DNA from: Platycnemis pennipes
Lineage: Eukaryota > Arthropoda > Insecta > Odonata > Platycnemididae
DNA: 64,000 nt
NCBI GenBank assembly: GCA_933228895.1
Contig: OW121857.1
Coordinates: 75,201,672 to 75,265,671, forward strand
Reading direction: 5' to 3'
A program made the position numbers and the translations under genes. Of the stretch, positions 12,347 to 23,095 are shown in pieces (within the stretch, counting starts at the first letter, position 1; each line of letters starts with the position of its first letter). Under the pieces are notes generated by a model. The model was not told the DNA's origin. It did no database searches and saw only the letters and a list, made by a program, of their open reading frames with translations.

Positions 12347-12505
12347 CTTAATAATATTTTCATAATAATAACCTTTATATTAAAATAAAGAGTATATTTC
12401 GTACAGCAATTGTTGTATGTTGTTTTTTAATCCCAAATATGAAAAGACCGTTTGCCCGTCAGTCTCTTGTGCCCCCCCCAGAAAAAAATCCTGGATCCGC
12501 CCTTG

Positions 12506-12513
12506 CCGATAAC
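12506..12513. repeat. hAT target site duplication, right (CCGATAAC)
   Basis: Exact match to 10445-10452. This fixes the right boundary of the element at 12505. Confidence 0.92.
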
Positions 12514-12514
12514 C

Positions 12515-12656
12515 TTGTCAGAATTGTAAAAGTTTTGCCACGCGCTTGAAGACATTGACTTAGGAAGACCAATTACCATTACCATGAGCTTCTCCATTAC
12601 GAAGGCCAATATGAGCAATGCGGTCGTAGGTTTGCGTTAGTGATAACGAAACTACG
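12515..12656. repeat. 145-bp direct repeat, copy 1
   Basis: Begins TTGTCAGAATTGTAAAAG and contains CCAATTACCATTACCATGAG. It matches 12885-13029 in the same orientation at roughly 80% by eye. No coding content. It starts 2 bp after the hAT target duplication. Confidence 0.75.
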
Positions 12657-12759
12657 GTTGGTTAGAAGCGCGGTATTGGTCGCGCTATACATTCCGACCC
12701 CAGCACAGCCAGAGGCTCAACTTCGGAAATTCATAGCGCACGCTTCAGCGATATCATTC

Positions 12760-12842
12760 ATGGGTGTTTTCAAGTCTGTTTCCGCACTAATATGCGCTTC
12801 AGACCGGGAGGAAAGGTATAAGAATAGGAATGGAAGGGATGG
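12760..12842 (-). mobile_element. Truncated tRNA-derived SINE, 3' part
   Basis: Shares GGGTGTTTTCAAGTCTG, TTCCGCACTAATA and CAGACCGGGAGGAAAGGTAT with 50316-50421, and its tail corresponds to that of the longer SINE at 22784-23095. It is antisense, with its 3' end on the left. Imperfect flanking repeats GATATCATTC (12750-12759) and GATATCGTGC (12843-12852) look like an aged target duplication. Confidence 0.7.
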
Positions 12843-12884
12843 GATATCGTGCATAATCTGTAAATTTCACTTTAAAGAGTGAAG

Positions 12885-13029
12885 TTGTCAAAATTCTAAA
12901 AGTTTTGTCACACGCTTAAAAACACTAACTTAGGCCAATTACCATTACCATGAGCTTATCCATCATGAAGGCCAATGTGAGCAATGCGGTAATATAGTTC
13001 GCGTCACAGATAACGATCACGAAACTGCG
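12885..13029. repeat. 145-bp direct repeat, copy 2
   Basis: Second copy of the 12515-12656 unit, 228 bp after the end of copy 1. The truncated SINE lies between them. Either a local duplication or two insertions of an unclassified short element. Confidence 0.75.
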
Positions 13030-13129
13030 AATAAACGATAAAACAATTTGCTAGATACACCGAGAGCATTGGTGCATTTTACGTCATCTTATAGTGTTAT
13101 ACCGATGCTGAAAAGTCAATGGACAGACG

Positions 13130-13290
13130 CTGCCACTCCATACTATTTCACATTCCATCTCTTCATATTATTAGTCTACCTTCATATAATCTAAAATCCA
13201 CAAACTCTTCCGATTTCTTCCACGATTACCCATCATGCTCCTCTCTAATCTCCTCTCAGGCATTCCATTAGCTTTGCATTACCCACTCCA
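13130..13290 (-). mobile_element. Possible decayed LINE C-terminus
   Basis: On the minus strand a frame reads MMGNRGRNRKSLWILDYMK, then two stops, then YEEMECEIVW. This follows the order of the RGRGRPR, DDLK, EMKR and VW blocks that end the second LINE type (compare 60341-60600). The match is weak and assigned by eye only. Confidence 0.35.
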
Positions 13291-13440
13291 CCCAATGTCA
13301 CTGCCTCATTAATTTTTTCATCAATTTTCTTTTTCCTCACAACATATTGCAAGCTTCTGCGATCATTATTCGCCTCTATTCACTCCCGACTATCACATCT
13401 CATTTATCAAAACTGTTTTCCTCTCTCAACTTATATGTTT

Positions 13441-14120
13441 GACCCAAACTGAGTGAATGAGTGTCCTTTGTTGCCATGTTTATGAGTCTGGCCGCGATGA
13501 GGTTTGATTGGCAAGTGCAGAGAGGTGCAAAATTTGGCAAACAATTCGCTTTTTCACTCGAAGCAGTCGGATTGGATGGTTACGGCAACATCAGGGTACA
13601 GGAAGCCCTTAGGAAACGATCGCCACATATCCACCGACGGACAAGCCAGCCGCCAACCCTTAGCCGAAACAGAGCCTGTGCCGAGTCGAAACCGGTCAAT
13701 TCCTTCCGCGAAATCCGACGGCGATGAACACAACCGTTTTCCTGCCTGAGCAGAGAACGCGAAAGGACAGAGGGCCGAAATTGAGGAGGGTGGGTATTAA
13801 TCGATGACTTTGCAGGTGGGACAGACTTCGTGGTAGACGAGCAGACGGAATAGCCGACGGCTGGGGGGGAGGGATATAGCAGGGTCAGACCCCCCCCCCC
13901 ACCAAGGGGGAGGAGAGAAAGACATATAGAGGGAGAGAGTTTCGATGAAGGGGGTTGGAACGAGATTAGGGACTGATGGGGGGAGGGAGTCGGATGGGAG
14001 AGACTGATGACCACTCATCAGGGACGGTCAGGCTGACAGTGCCGGACGTTGACAAAGGGGGCGAATCAGTCGCGACGCCTGCGCGAGGCGGGAGGGCCGG
14101 CAACGTGTGTGATATTACAC
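13441..14120. other. CpG-rich island
   Basis: GC content and CpG are raised from about 13560 to 14110, with G-runs and a C-run near 13890-13900. A 144-codon minus-strand frame (13580-14014) is Ser/Pro/Leu-rich low complexity, and no domain is visible. It may be a promoter or first-exon region of an unrecognised gene. Confidence 0.4.
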
Positions 14121-17100
14121 TGACCATCGATCAGAAATAATAAAGGAGCCGAGAAAGGAAGGCGCAGAGAATAAAAATGATTGCACCCGCATTACTCACC
14201 CGCACGGCAGAGCATTATTCCCCGAGTATTTCGAGAGTTACGTGCGCATATAAATTTATATACGTACACGTACATAGGTGTGCGCTTACATGCACATGTA
14301 TCAAATAGACGTCGGGTGATAACTTCCACGGTGACGAAATGATTAAAAAAAACTCGAAGAAAAAATGGACGTAAATTTAATTACCTAAATTTCTTAATGT
14401 TCACCGAAGGCTGCGAAATATGTATTGTACTCAATATACTTTCGGAACCTGTGGCAAATGACTATGATGGTTGAATTAATATCCTCCTTCACGCGAGCTT
14501 ATTCTCGACAAAAAAGAGAAAAATGGCTTCGAATATTGTTTCCCAAGAATTTAATGTCTTCGTGACAAACGTGATATCCTTTTTGAGTCCACTTTTAGAG
14601 AGTAGCAGTAAGTAAATGTCATTCAACTTGTCACATCTAACGGTGCTCCACGAACGAAAACATGTTTCCATCGTAAATCAAAAATGAAGACCAAAGAGAG
14701 TAAAATTTCCAGAAATGCCAAGCGGACGTTGGCAAAATCAATCGATTGATCTTTGTACACGGGTAAAATTGTACTTACATCATTTTCGACTAAATCATTG
14801 TATTTTATGGGTGCCAGATCTTTATACAAAATCGTGAATGACCCTGGAAGCATCATACAATACACCGAGGCTGAAAAATTCTCTAAAGCATAACGATAAC
14901 CAGTACAAAATTTGTGGTTCTCCTGCCTGGTATAGAATCAACAGGAAACATAACACATCGGTAATCGGAAACTGAGTGTCACTAAAGAGTGATAAAGAAG
15001 AAAAAGATACCCGCGTAGCAATGAAAAGAGCTTCCAGGAGAACAGGACAAACAGAATTGCCATGAAAATTCTGAAAAATAAAAAAAATACTACGAACCAT
15101 ATCTTGAGAAAAGATTGGAATATGAATTCAATTATTGCAGGATAATTGATTAGAAAGTTTACGCAAGAGTTACGCAGAACTCACCGCGTTAGTTTTCCAA
15201 AAGTTAAACGTTCGAGTCCTTTCTTGGGCATTGATGTAAGCTTCATATTAAGAATTAAGTTAGGCTAGGTGAACTACGCAGCTGTGACACATTGAAAAGG
15301 AATTCGCAGAGATTTCGCAGGGATGTAGCGTGTGAAATAAAAGAGAACACATTTGTCAACATGAAGCATATAGCATAATCGAATGGAAAACTGCGTAAAA
15401 AAAACAAAATTGCGAGTGATTGGTGATGACGTACTTGTGGAAGAGAAGTACTTGATGATGGCATAGCTGGAACCTGATTGGAAAGGCAAACAGTAAATTT
15501 ACGAGGAGGGGGTAGGATAAACGATGATCAAAAGCGCTGGATTTCCACTCGTTTTATCCGACTGGAATATTTTCCCTCTCAAACAGGGAACAAACAAGCT
15601 CTTTGTAGATTCAAAAATTAACTCTCCAATCGGTTTACCGCTGCTAATGCCCAGAGTTCCAATTTCCTGGGTTTAATATTTTTCGCATGACAGTATACCC
15701 TTTCGGAATCCCATTAAACGTGCCATAGAAAAACAAAATCCCAAATCAACTCTTCATTTAATCGATAAATTGGTTCGTTAGTGGTAAACACGCGAACGAA
15801 AACAAAATATAAAAGGTGACGTAGCAACGAGCCCACATTTGGGGCAACGCAACTCCTGTTTGCACTAGAAAAATTTAGACGAGTCTCTGCCGTAAAAATG
15901 CCCTCCCATCGCGAAGTGCTATTTGACCACTCGACACCTCCCTTCACACGCAGTAAGCATGGCCAAAATCAATGAAATAAGCAATAGATATCCAAAACTA
16001 CGGGCTTCAATCGGCTTAATATTTAGTGCGTCGAAGATTGAGATAATATGAAACTACGTAGCAAAACTGAAAAGGTTGAGGTGGTTCCTTTTAGCGAAAA
16101 ACCACGTTACCCACCGGATCGTCAAGCTATTCAAATGGCATTAAACCACAAAAACCTGCCAAAAATTAAGTCACATGGATTCACTCACATAAAAACATAT
16201 ATCTTTCACCACAATGTACCAGAAGAACAGAGAAAACTGACCAATTAAGAAACAGGCCATGAGATATTGGACGTCGTTTTTCCCACCTACAACGAACGGC
16301 TACAACGCAAAAAAAATATTTCTCACTCAAAAAACATTACGAATGACACTCTTACTCTCCAACAAAGTTTTTTTCGGAATAGATCATTATTCGGCTGATA
16401 AACGATCACCAACTGGCAAACACACGGCGGCTCGCACTGAGATCAGTAGATGAAATAGCGCGAGTGACTACTGGAAAAATGGTAGTTTGCCATAAAGAAG
16501 CTATCGAGGTAGATAATCTCAAACTGTGCACTGAACTATTTTTTACATGATAAAAATATATTAATCAAAACATTTAATCACTACACACGAATTAAAATAC
16601 TGATTATGGTCAAATTGCAATTTATTCGCATAATATGCGGCCCATATTGGCAGAATGAGGTGATTCGGTCACGTTTTAATGAGATGCACGCGGTCAAATC
16701 CCTGTGATAGAGTAAACTTAATCAGTTAAAATTGGAACAAACTTTGGATGTCATACAAGCTCATCAAATGCATTGATTGATTACGCGCGAAATCTTCGAC
16801 AGAGAGACTGAACTGAATGGTGAAGAAACACATGTTCATTTCCCGGAAAACGACATTGCATGTCTTCACTGAGTTTCCCTTTGGGAATGAAGAAATCAAT
16901 GCGTTATATTTGACGGCGTAAATTGAGCCCCACTCACATTCGACCATGGAACTGTGCAAATGTTTTAAGAACATGATGTCCCGAGTTCGAAAGCAAAGCC
17001 ATTTCCACGAAAGGGTATTACTCAGAGAACTGAAATATATGACACAATCATTTCAACCACTTCGCGGCTCCGTTTACCACCCATAGATCAACTGACTACA

Positions 17101-17278
17101 CTGAATATTTTCCGCACTCGAAGGCAAGGAATCAAAACTTAGTCCGCAGAGTGTTAGTCATACGAGAAGATACAAAACTACGGAGACTTACGGAGAATAA
17201 AGATTAAAAAAACTACGGAGAATAAAAGAATTCTCAGCCAGGTAGTAGAACTCGAGGAGTGTGTGTATACTGCGGTTT
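14121..17278. other. AT-rich non-coding DNA
   Basis: No recognisable gene, RNA or transposon. Short frames are scattered on both strands without shared motifs. Around 17165-17235 the words ACTACGGAGA and ACGGAGAATAAA recur a few times in a degenerate tandem manner. Confidence 0.5.
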
Positions 17279-17325
17279 GCGAGCCCCATCAGGTGCCATG
17301 GGCATATTAGGGACATGGGGCTCGC
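17279..17325. repeat. 11-bp stem hairpin
   Basis: GCGAGCCCCAT (17279-17289) pairs perfectly with ATGGGGCTCGC (17315-17325) across a 25-nt loop. It is GC-rich inside AT-rich DNA. Function unknown; no T-run follows that would suggest a terminator. Confidence 0.6.
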
Positions 17326-19669
17326 GTTAGGCTCAGGAGAGAAATAAAATATGTAAAAATTATGTCCATATCAATACATTTGTAAAAGCACATTTTGGCC
17401 ATCATAAAATGGACCAGAAACCACTGATCGCGAACACGAAAATTTGTAAGGAAATAAAAGCTAAAGGTCAGGTTGATTGAAATCAATAAAAGATAGTTTC
17501 GCGAGGATTTGTCGTAGTTTAATCAAAACGGAATTAATTTATTACATGTTGCAACTTAAGTGACTCTAAACTTTTCTTTTATCAGTTACAATATAGTTCT
17601 ATTTCTCGAATTATATATTTATTGCAACGAGGTTTGCCTCTCCATACTCTTTCCAATCCCCTTGCCTAAACGAATGAAGGAACCTCGTTTCGCGAACTCT
17701 TGACCGCGAAAACCTCCACTATCATGGCGGATTTCCGTATCGCGGTCCTGACCGCAGTTGCGAAATTTCCCAAAGTTGTGAATTGATGCACTCAGAAAGC
17801 CTCTTCCCTCCGGGAATGTGGTTTTGATTTATTTAAGCATCTGCCAAGCATCCGAAAAAAAGAAAACATAGGGAACAATGAAATGGTTGGAAATTTTGAC
17901 GGATGTGGGAATGCTTTTCCTTTCAGACAGGTGATAAATCGAATTTTGTGCTTTTTTGCCGAGTTCACATCCGTAAATTTTTTTCCGAATCTAAGTCCAT
18001 TATGAACATAAACAATGAATTTATGTGTTCGCCGAGAATGAAGGATTGGGGTCTCAAGTATTCTGTTCTTCTCGCAACCTAAAGTCTCTCTCCATAAAAC
18101 AGGAAAGTGGTCTCCCACAACCCAGAGGAAATTATTTACTTGAATATCAATTCCATTTGGCATAATAAATTGAAACCCTTAGTTTCTCAAGAGAAGCTTA
18201 AGTTTTCCCACACTGCAAAGTTTTGAAAATACGACAATATATCTAATTACATCACAGAGCTGGTCTTTATCTAAATTTAAGTGACACCTTTTAAATCACG
18301 ACAACGGCGCATGCCACCAGCAATGAGACACAGAGGCTTGTAGGAATCAAGGAAGGAAAATGATAACGGAAAGTGAGTTATAGTACTTCCCATTAATTGT
18401 GCACCGAGCAAGTGACATAAAATCTAGCCTTAACAATAAACAAACAAGAGTCAATGAAAAATTATAAATTTACTACTTATCTTATTTCGGGATTGACAAA
18501 AATTAAATTATTGAATCTTTTCGATGATCAATCTCGTTTCGCTTTTGCCTGATATGGGGATGGTACAATGGTTTCACTGCCACCTCAAAGATCCAAAGAT
18601 TTGTACCTAAATGCTAATCAAACCAGCTGCTCAAAATTTCAGTCTCCGCGGGTTCCAAACCAACTCCTAAGATTTGCATATTTAATTCTTTGCTTACTAA
18701 GTAAAATAGAGAGGTTACCTATAACTATTTACTATTTCAATTCCTATACTATTATACATGTGGATGACAATAGGTTTTACACAACTGGTTTACTATTACG
18801 ACCAGCCTTTTGAAAACTTTCTGAAACTATTTTGTCGTGAATTTCATTTGATATAGATCACACGGTATTCGAATACTTATGTAAAATCGCTACACATAAT
18901 TTTTTACACACTACCACTCAGCTATACCCGATTCATGAACGTACCAAGAACTTTACCATTGGTTAACTGTTCTCGTAAGATACTTTATAATATGTGCATA
19001 ACTCCGATTAAAACAGGAGTAAAATTTAATATTTGCATGCCATATACGTGTGCTATGTTAACAGAAACGTTATCCTTCTTCCATTAGCAAATATATATTT
19101 AAGTTCATTCGTTGTATTATTCGGACAAAATTAACATATTTACTATGAATTCAATTCTATTTACGGGAATCATATGTCCGTATCTAAGAAGGGAACAGAA
19201 GTCAGCATTCCAAGTTTGTGGGATGCTGAGTTCTGTTCAATTAACTTCCGTTTTCTTATTGGGGCTATTTCAAAGCAGCGTCGCGGTGGATGGAACGTGG
19301 TAAAAAGAAAAATTCGATGACATCATCTTCAGGTGATGGAACGAGAGATTAATCTCATCGAGAAACCATTCGGTTGGAGCCGGAGATAGGCGCGGCATAG
19401 CAAGTTGAGAGAGGACAAATCCCCTTCCCAATTACGGGACGTTGGGTAGAACGGGGTCACGGCACGCCGGACTTCCCGGCCGCGATGCCAGGGGTCCTCC
19501 CGGTGGGGCGATTAAGCGGTCGCCGGGGCCCAGAGATCCACTTCTCCGTTTTGGAAAGACGAAAGCATAAGACACCAGCTAAACACTTAAGAAGTCTTCA
19601 AATACTTATGAAGTCATGAGGGGCCTAAAATATACAACTGGGTCATCACCGGAATTTTAACAAAACCCT
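17326..19669. other. Non-coding DNA with a GC-rich patch at 19380-19560
   Basis: No gene recognised. A 123-codon minus-strand frame at 17792-18163 lacks any known motif. The patch at 19380-19560 is distinctly GC-rich and shares no obvious sequence with the other islands. Confidence 0.5.
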
Positions 19670-20338
19670 AGGGGGTTGTGTTTGAAACCGTCGGAATCCT
19701 CTTCAATAGGTAACCAAGGAGTCATGTGACGCAAACAGGAATGGTTTGCAACTTTAGTGTAACCGAATCGCCCGTTACAATATCATTGATGTTTTTCTTT
19801 TGAGTTTTTTCCATCTCTCTCAACTATAGAGCCCCCAGATGAGATGAAACACAAATGAGGTTTTAGCAGCGGTTTTAGCATACCAAATTTGCGAGCCATT
19901 TGTGTTTACAGCATTTTACATGTGGTGCTACCGAAGAATGATGAAAATAAAATGGATGGTCCGAGTGACAAACGAAGACGTCTTAAGAAGAGTGGGAGAT
20001 AAAAGATATCTAATGAAAATCCTAAAAAGAAGACGGGACAACTTAAAGAGGCCATATCTTAAGACACGGTGGCCTGATGAAGACAATCGTCGAGGGAACT
20101 ATATGATTAAAAAAGGCAGTTATCGTATGAGATGCATAGAACAGGTGGGTGAAGGGTGTAAAAGAGAGGAGTTACGTTGATATGAAGAGGTTGGCCGATA
20201 GAAGAATCGAGTGGATGGCTGCGTCAAACCGATCCTAGGATTGTTGACCCATGATGATGATTGTGTTTATACCATGTGACTCCTTGGTTACCTATTGGAT
20301 ATAATCCCGTTTTTAAACACAACCCCCTGGTCATTGCC
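19670..20338. repeat. Inverted-repeat unit interrupted by a LINE fragment
   Basis: The left arm (19670-19738) and right arm (20264-20338) are inverted copies of one sequence. Both carry GGGGGTTGTGTTT and AATAGGTAACCAAGGAGTCA, with a more diverged stretch between. A LINE fragment sits between the arms. Without it the unit would be about 0.3 kb, the size of a miniature inverted-repeat transposon. No outer target duplication was recognised. Confidence 0.7.
19909..20260 (+). mobile_element. 5'-truncated LINE, C-terminal fragment
   Basis: Encodes WCYRRMMKIKWMVRVTNEDV, a block around LRRVGDKRYLMK, and the closing REELR region, broken by frameshifts. These match the other copies at 45802, 57721 and 60727. 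It ends GGATTGTTGACC followed by a short ATG-repeat tail. The 9-mer TTGTGTTTA occurs at 19900-19908 and 20261-20269, consistent with a target duplication. It is the endonuclease-reverse-transcriptase type of LINE (RTE/CR1-like), truncated at its 5' end and dead. Confidence 0.85.
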
Positions 20339-21950
20339 ACAAAAGTTGCCAATTTGTCTTCATGAGACTTATTAATTTATAAGACTCGGACCTGGAACCA
20401 CAGGTTTCGGTCAACTTTCGCATTCGTAACTGCTGTAAATATGCAATTCTCAGACAGTAAATACTATTCCATCAAACAATATTCGTACTTTTAAACAGAA
20501 TGTTTAATGTACCACACGATTCAGCGTGTTTACGTTTGCGAATAAAAATTCTGTGGAATAACGCAACTGTTGGCGGATTGAGTCCGCGTTCCTTTCGCTC
20601 CATTGCGCATAAATTGTTCAAAAATTAAATACTGCCATATATACCTTTAATACACTCTTATTAGTTATAAATTTCATCATTTATGATTATTTTATAATAC
20701 TAATAGCTATTCAGGAAGATATCACAGGCATTATTTAAATAAAATTACGAATATGAAAAAATCATGTATCTCTATAGCTTTCATCTCCAATACTGCACGC
20801 CCACATGTATTACGACAATAGTCAATTATTTGTAGCTACCAATAGCCCGTTCTTGATCTTTCGCAAAATATTTATAAAGTTACTGAGTGGTGCAGGTCTC
20901 CTGCATATGGGAAACAAGTAAGGTCAATATTCTCATGCCAACTGTTTTAAAAATAGCTCAAATCCAGAGATTTTTCCCAAACCTGATGGTAAAACAGAAT
21001 CATTTATTCTTTTTAAAGGAAGAAAAGCACAATCAAGAATGGAAAATTGCTTCGTTAATGGAAGGTCTTAACTGATTGCTTCCAGATATAGGCCATTAAG
21101 ACAGGCAATCAGTTCTCCCACAACTGGTCGCTAAAGCTGTTTTTCTCACGACTTTTGATACGACTTGGCAGAATGGATGGCTGTATTCTCTTTGTGTAAC
21201 ATAATGATGCACTAAGAGGCAGGCACACCGCTAAATCAGCGGATTCTCATTCTTATAATCGCGACATCCAAACCTGCCTATACATGAAATTAGCTCGTCT
21301 CAGGTTAACAATCAGTAGTTTCGATGTTGCAAGTTACTTTTGATAGGTTATTTTCACTGCGTTGAAAATACCTAGAGAAGAAGGGCTTCCTGGTCCTAGA
21401 ATCAAACAACGGACTTTGGTTTACAACCAAAATTAAAGTTGAAATAATTAATGTTCAGACGAAATATCGCTGTACCTGAGTGCCAAATGTGCTCGCAAGT
21501 GCCGTAAACGTGTATATGATGGTGAGACATCATGAAAAGTACAAAAACTATGTTTGCATCCGTTTCGTAGTTCATCAACAACGCTACAGAACACGTAACA
21601 TATTCTACGCTCTTTATTTATATTTATTTAAAATTTTAATTTAATTTTTAATAGCTTTAATTTAGATACAAGTAAAAAATATGGCAAGGAAAATACTTAT
21701 GACTCCGTAGGTCCCAAACTTCATTTTCACCAATCTTGGTTTCAAAATTGATTGTCATTACCTTATAGTGACATTGAATGTCGAATGTGGAACGTAGAAA
21801 GTTATAATTATTTTCCTGCAAAGTAGATCCATACAAAGAAGCTTGTAACTTAAAATTTGTAAAAAAAAGTTGGCTATCTGATCTTATTACTTACTACTTT
21901 TGCTTCGAAAATGATCTTCTGGTTATACTAAATCGTTAAAATATTTAGGA
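20339..21950. other. AT-rich non-coding DNA
   Basis: No gene or repeat family recognised. Stretches such as 20640-20760 and 21600-21700 are strongly AT-rich. Confidence 0.5.
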
Positions 21951-22783
21951 ATTTATTTATTATGACGTAGTGAGATTCGCCACCTCAGAAACAGATCGCG
22001 TGCCGTGTTATATGCAAAAAACCATTTGGTTCCTGACTTCGTCATCGAACGGAAACTGGGCAGATACGCCGGCGTGGTTGGCGCCGCCAAGCCGGTCTTA
22101 CGCGGGAAGTGTTGGCGGGTAGAAACAGTATATGGAGGGACAGCTAGGGGGAGGGATGAGGGTGGGGGAAAGGGAAGGCTTTTTGGACAACAATGGGCAT
22201 CAACAACGGAGTGACGACCGCGGTATCCTCCCACCCCACCCCACCCCCGCCGTCCAATCGAAGAGGGAATTGTTCGGGGGGAGGGTTATCCTCCCCGACT
22301 CCCAAGGAATGCAGCGGCCTTCGGCGGAGTGGGTACTCAAGGAGGGAGAACGGAAGGAGACTTTGACTAGCCACGCCTTGAGATAAATGACATGATCGTC
22401 AAGGCAAAGGGAGAAGTTAAAGCCCCTCTCCTCTTATTCATCCCGGCCCTTCCTCGCGAGTGGCTCGGTGATTCAGATTCATTAAGGGTACGACGGAGCC
22501 ATTTCGTAATGCACTGCGCTCGGAGAATGGATGGGCAGGTCTGTTTGTCTGTTCCACGCGAGAGAGAGAGTCTCAGACTTGCGGTCGATGGAAGCGGACG
22601 TAGCAGAGGCACTCCAGAATCCACAGAAGGGGCAGAAGACACAACAGAAATATTATTTCAACGGGGTGAGAGAAAAGAATCGCATATCGCCAAGAGAAAA
22701 GTGGTTCCTGACGCAGAAGGAATCGCCGTTGGGCATTAAATCATGCTTCAGTCCTGGACAGCCGAAAAATTTCCAAAATTTCA
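21951..22783. other. CpG-rich island
   Basis: GC-rich with many CpG and purine-rich runs from about 22000 to 22720. It carries overlapping frames on both strands, the longest 115 codons (22392-22739 plus), none with a known domain. Candidate promoter or 5' exon region only. Confidence 0.4.
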
Positions 22784-23095
22784 GCATCTCATCTGTCGTT
22801 TACAAGTCTGCACCCGTACTTAAATTCGTTTGAGAACGGAAGGAAAGGTATGAGGATGGGGATGCATGAGTGAAAATAAACTGGGAGTCAGCATTGACCT
22901 ACTCCTGACGAAAGACACCGAGGGGACCATGGATTAACGTCCCATCCGACGGACGGAGTACTGAACTCGAATGCTGTCCACGAAACACTCAAGTGGGGGT
23001 CCAAATGAAAAGTATGTTATACATTTATTCGAACCCGAGCCCTCAAGATAAGAGGCCTCTACTCTAATCACCATATTAGCTTGATTCGTGGAGGA
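22784..23095 (-). mobile_element. tRNA-derived SINE
   Basis: On the minus strand a tRNA-like head comes first (about 23095-23037, with B-box GGGTTCGAAT). A body follows, with GGACCCCCACTTGAGTGTTT and CCGTCCGTCGGATGGGACGT, and then a C/T-rich part ending CATACCTTTCCTTCCG and a tail with GCAGACTTGTAAAC. The body matches the copy at 30958-31225, and the tail matches the truncated copies at 12760 and 50316. It is mobilised by LINE enzymes and encodes nothing. Confidence 0.8.

Larger units (their letters stand above)
10453..12505 (+). mobile_element. hAT-superfamily DNA transposon (about 2.05 kb, defective)
   Basis: The element starts CATAGGCGGATTTAGG and its other end, reverse-complemented, is CAAGGGCGGATCCAGG, giving imperfect 16-bp terminal inverted repeats. 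Each is followed inward by a G-run (C-run on the other strand). Perfect 8-bp duplications flank it. Inside are a GC-rich 5' region (about 10580-11130), a duplicated leader (11150-11233 and 11657-11741), a broken transposase and an AATAAA signal at 12384-12389. The terminal-repeat sequence and encoded product fit the hAT group that gave rise to ZMYM1-like and THAP-kinase-repressor-like proteins. The copy looks internally deleted, because the catalytic core is missing, and so is non-autonomous. Confidence 0.92.
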
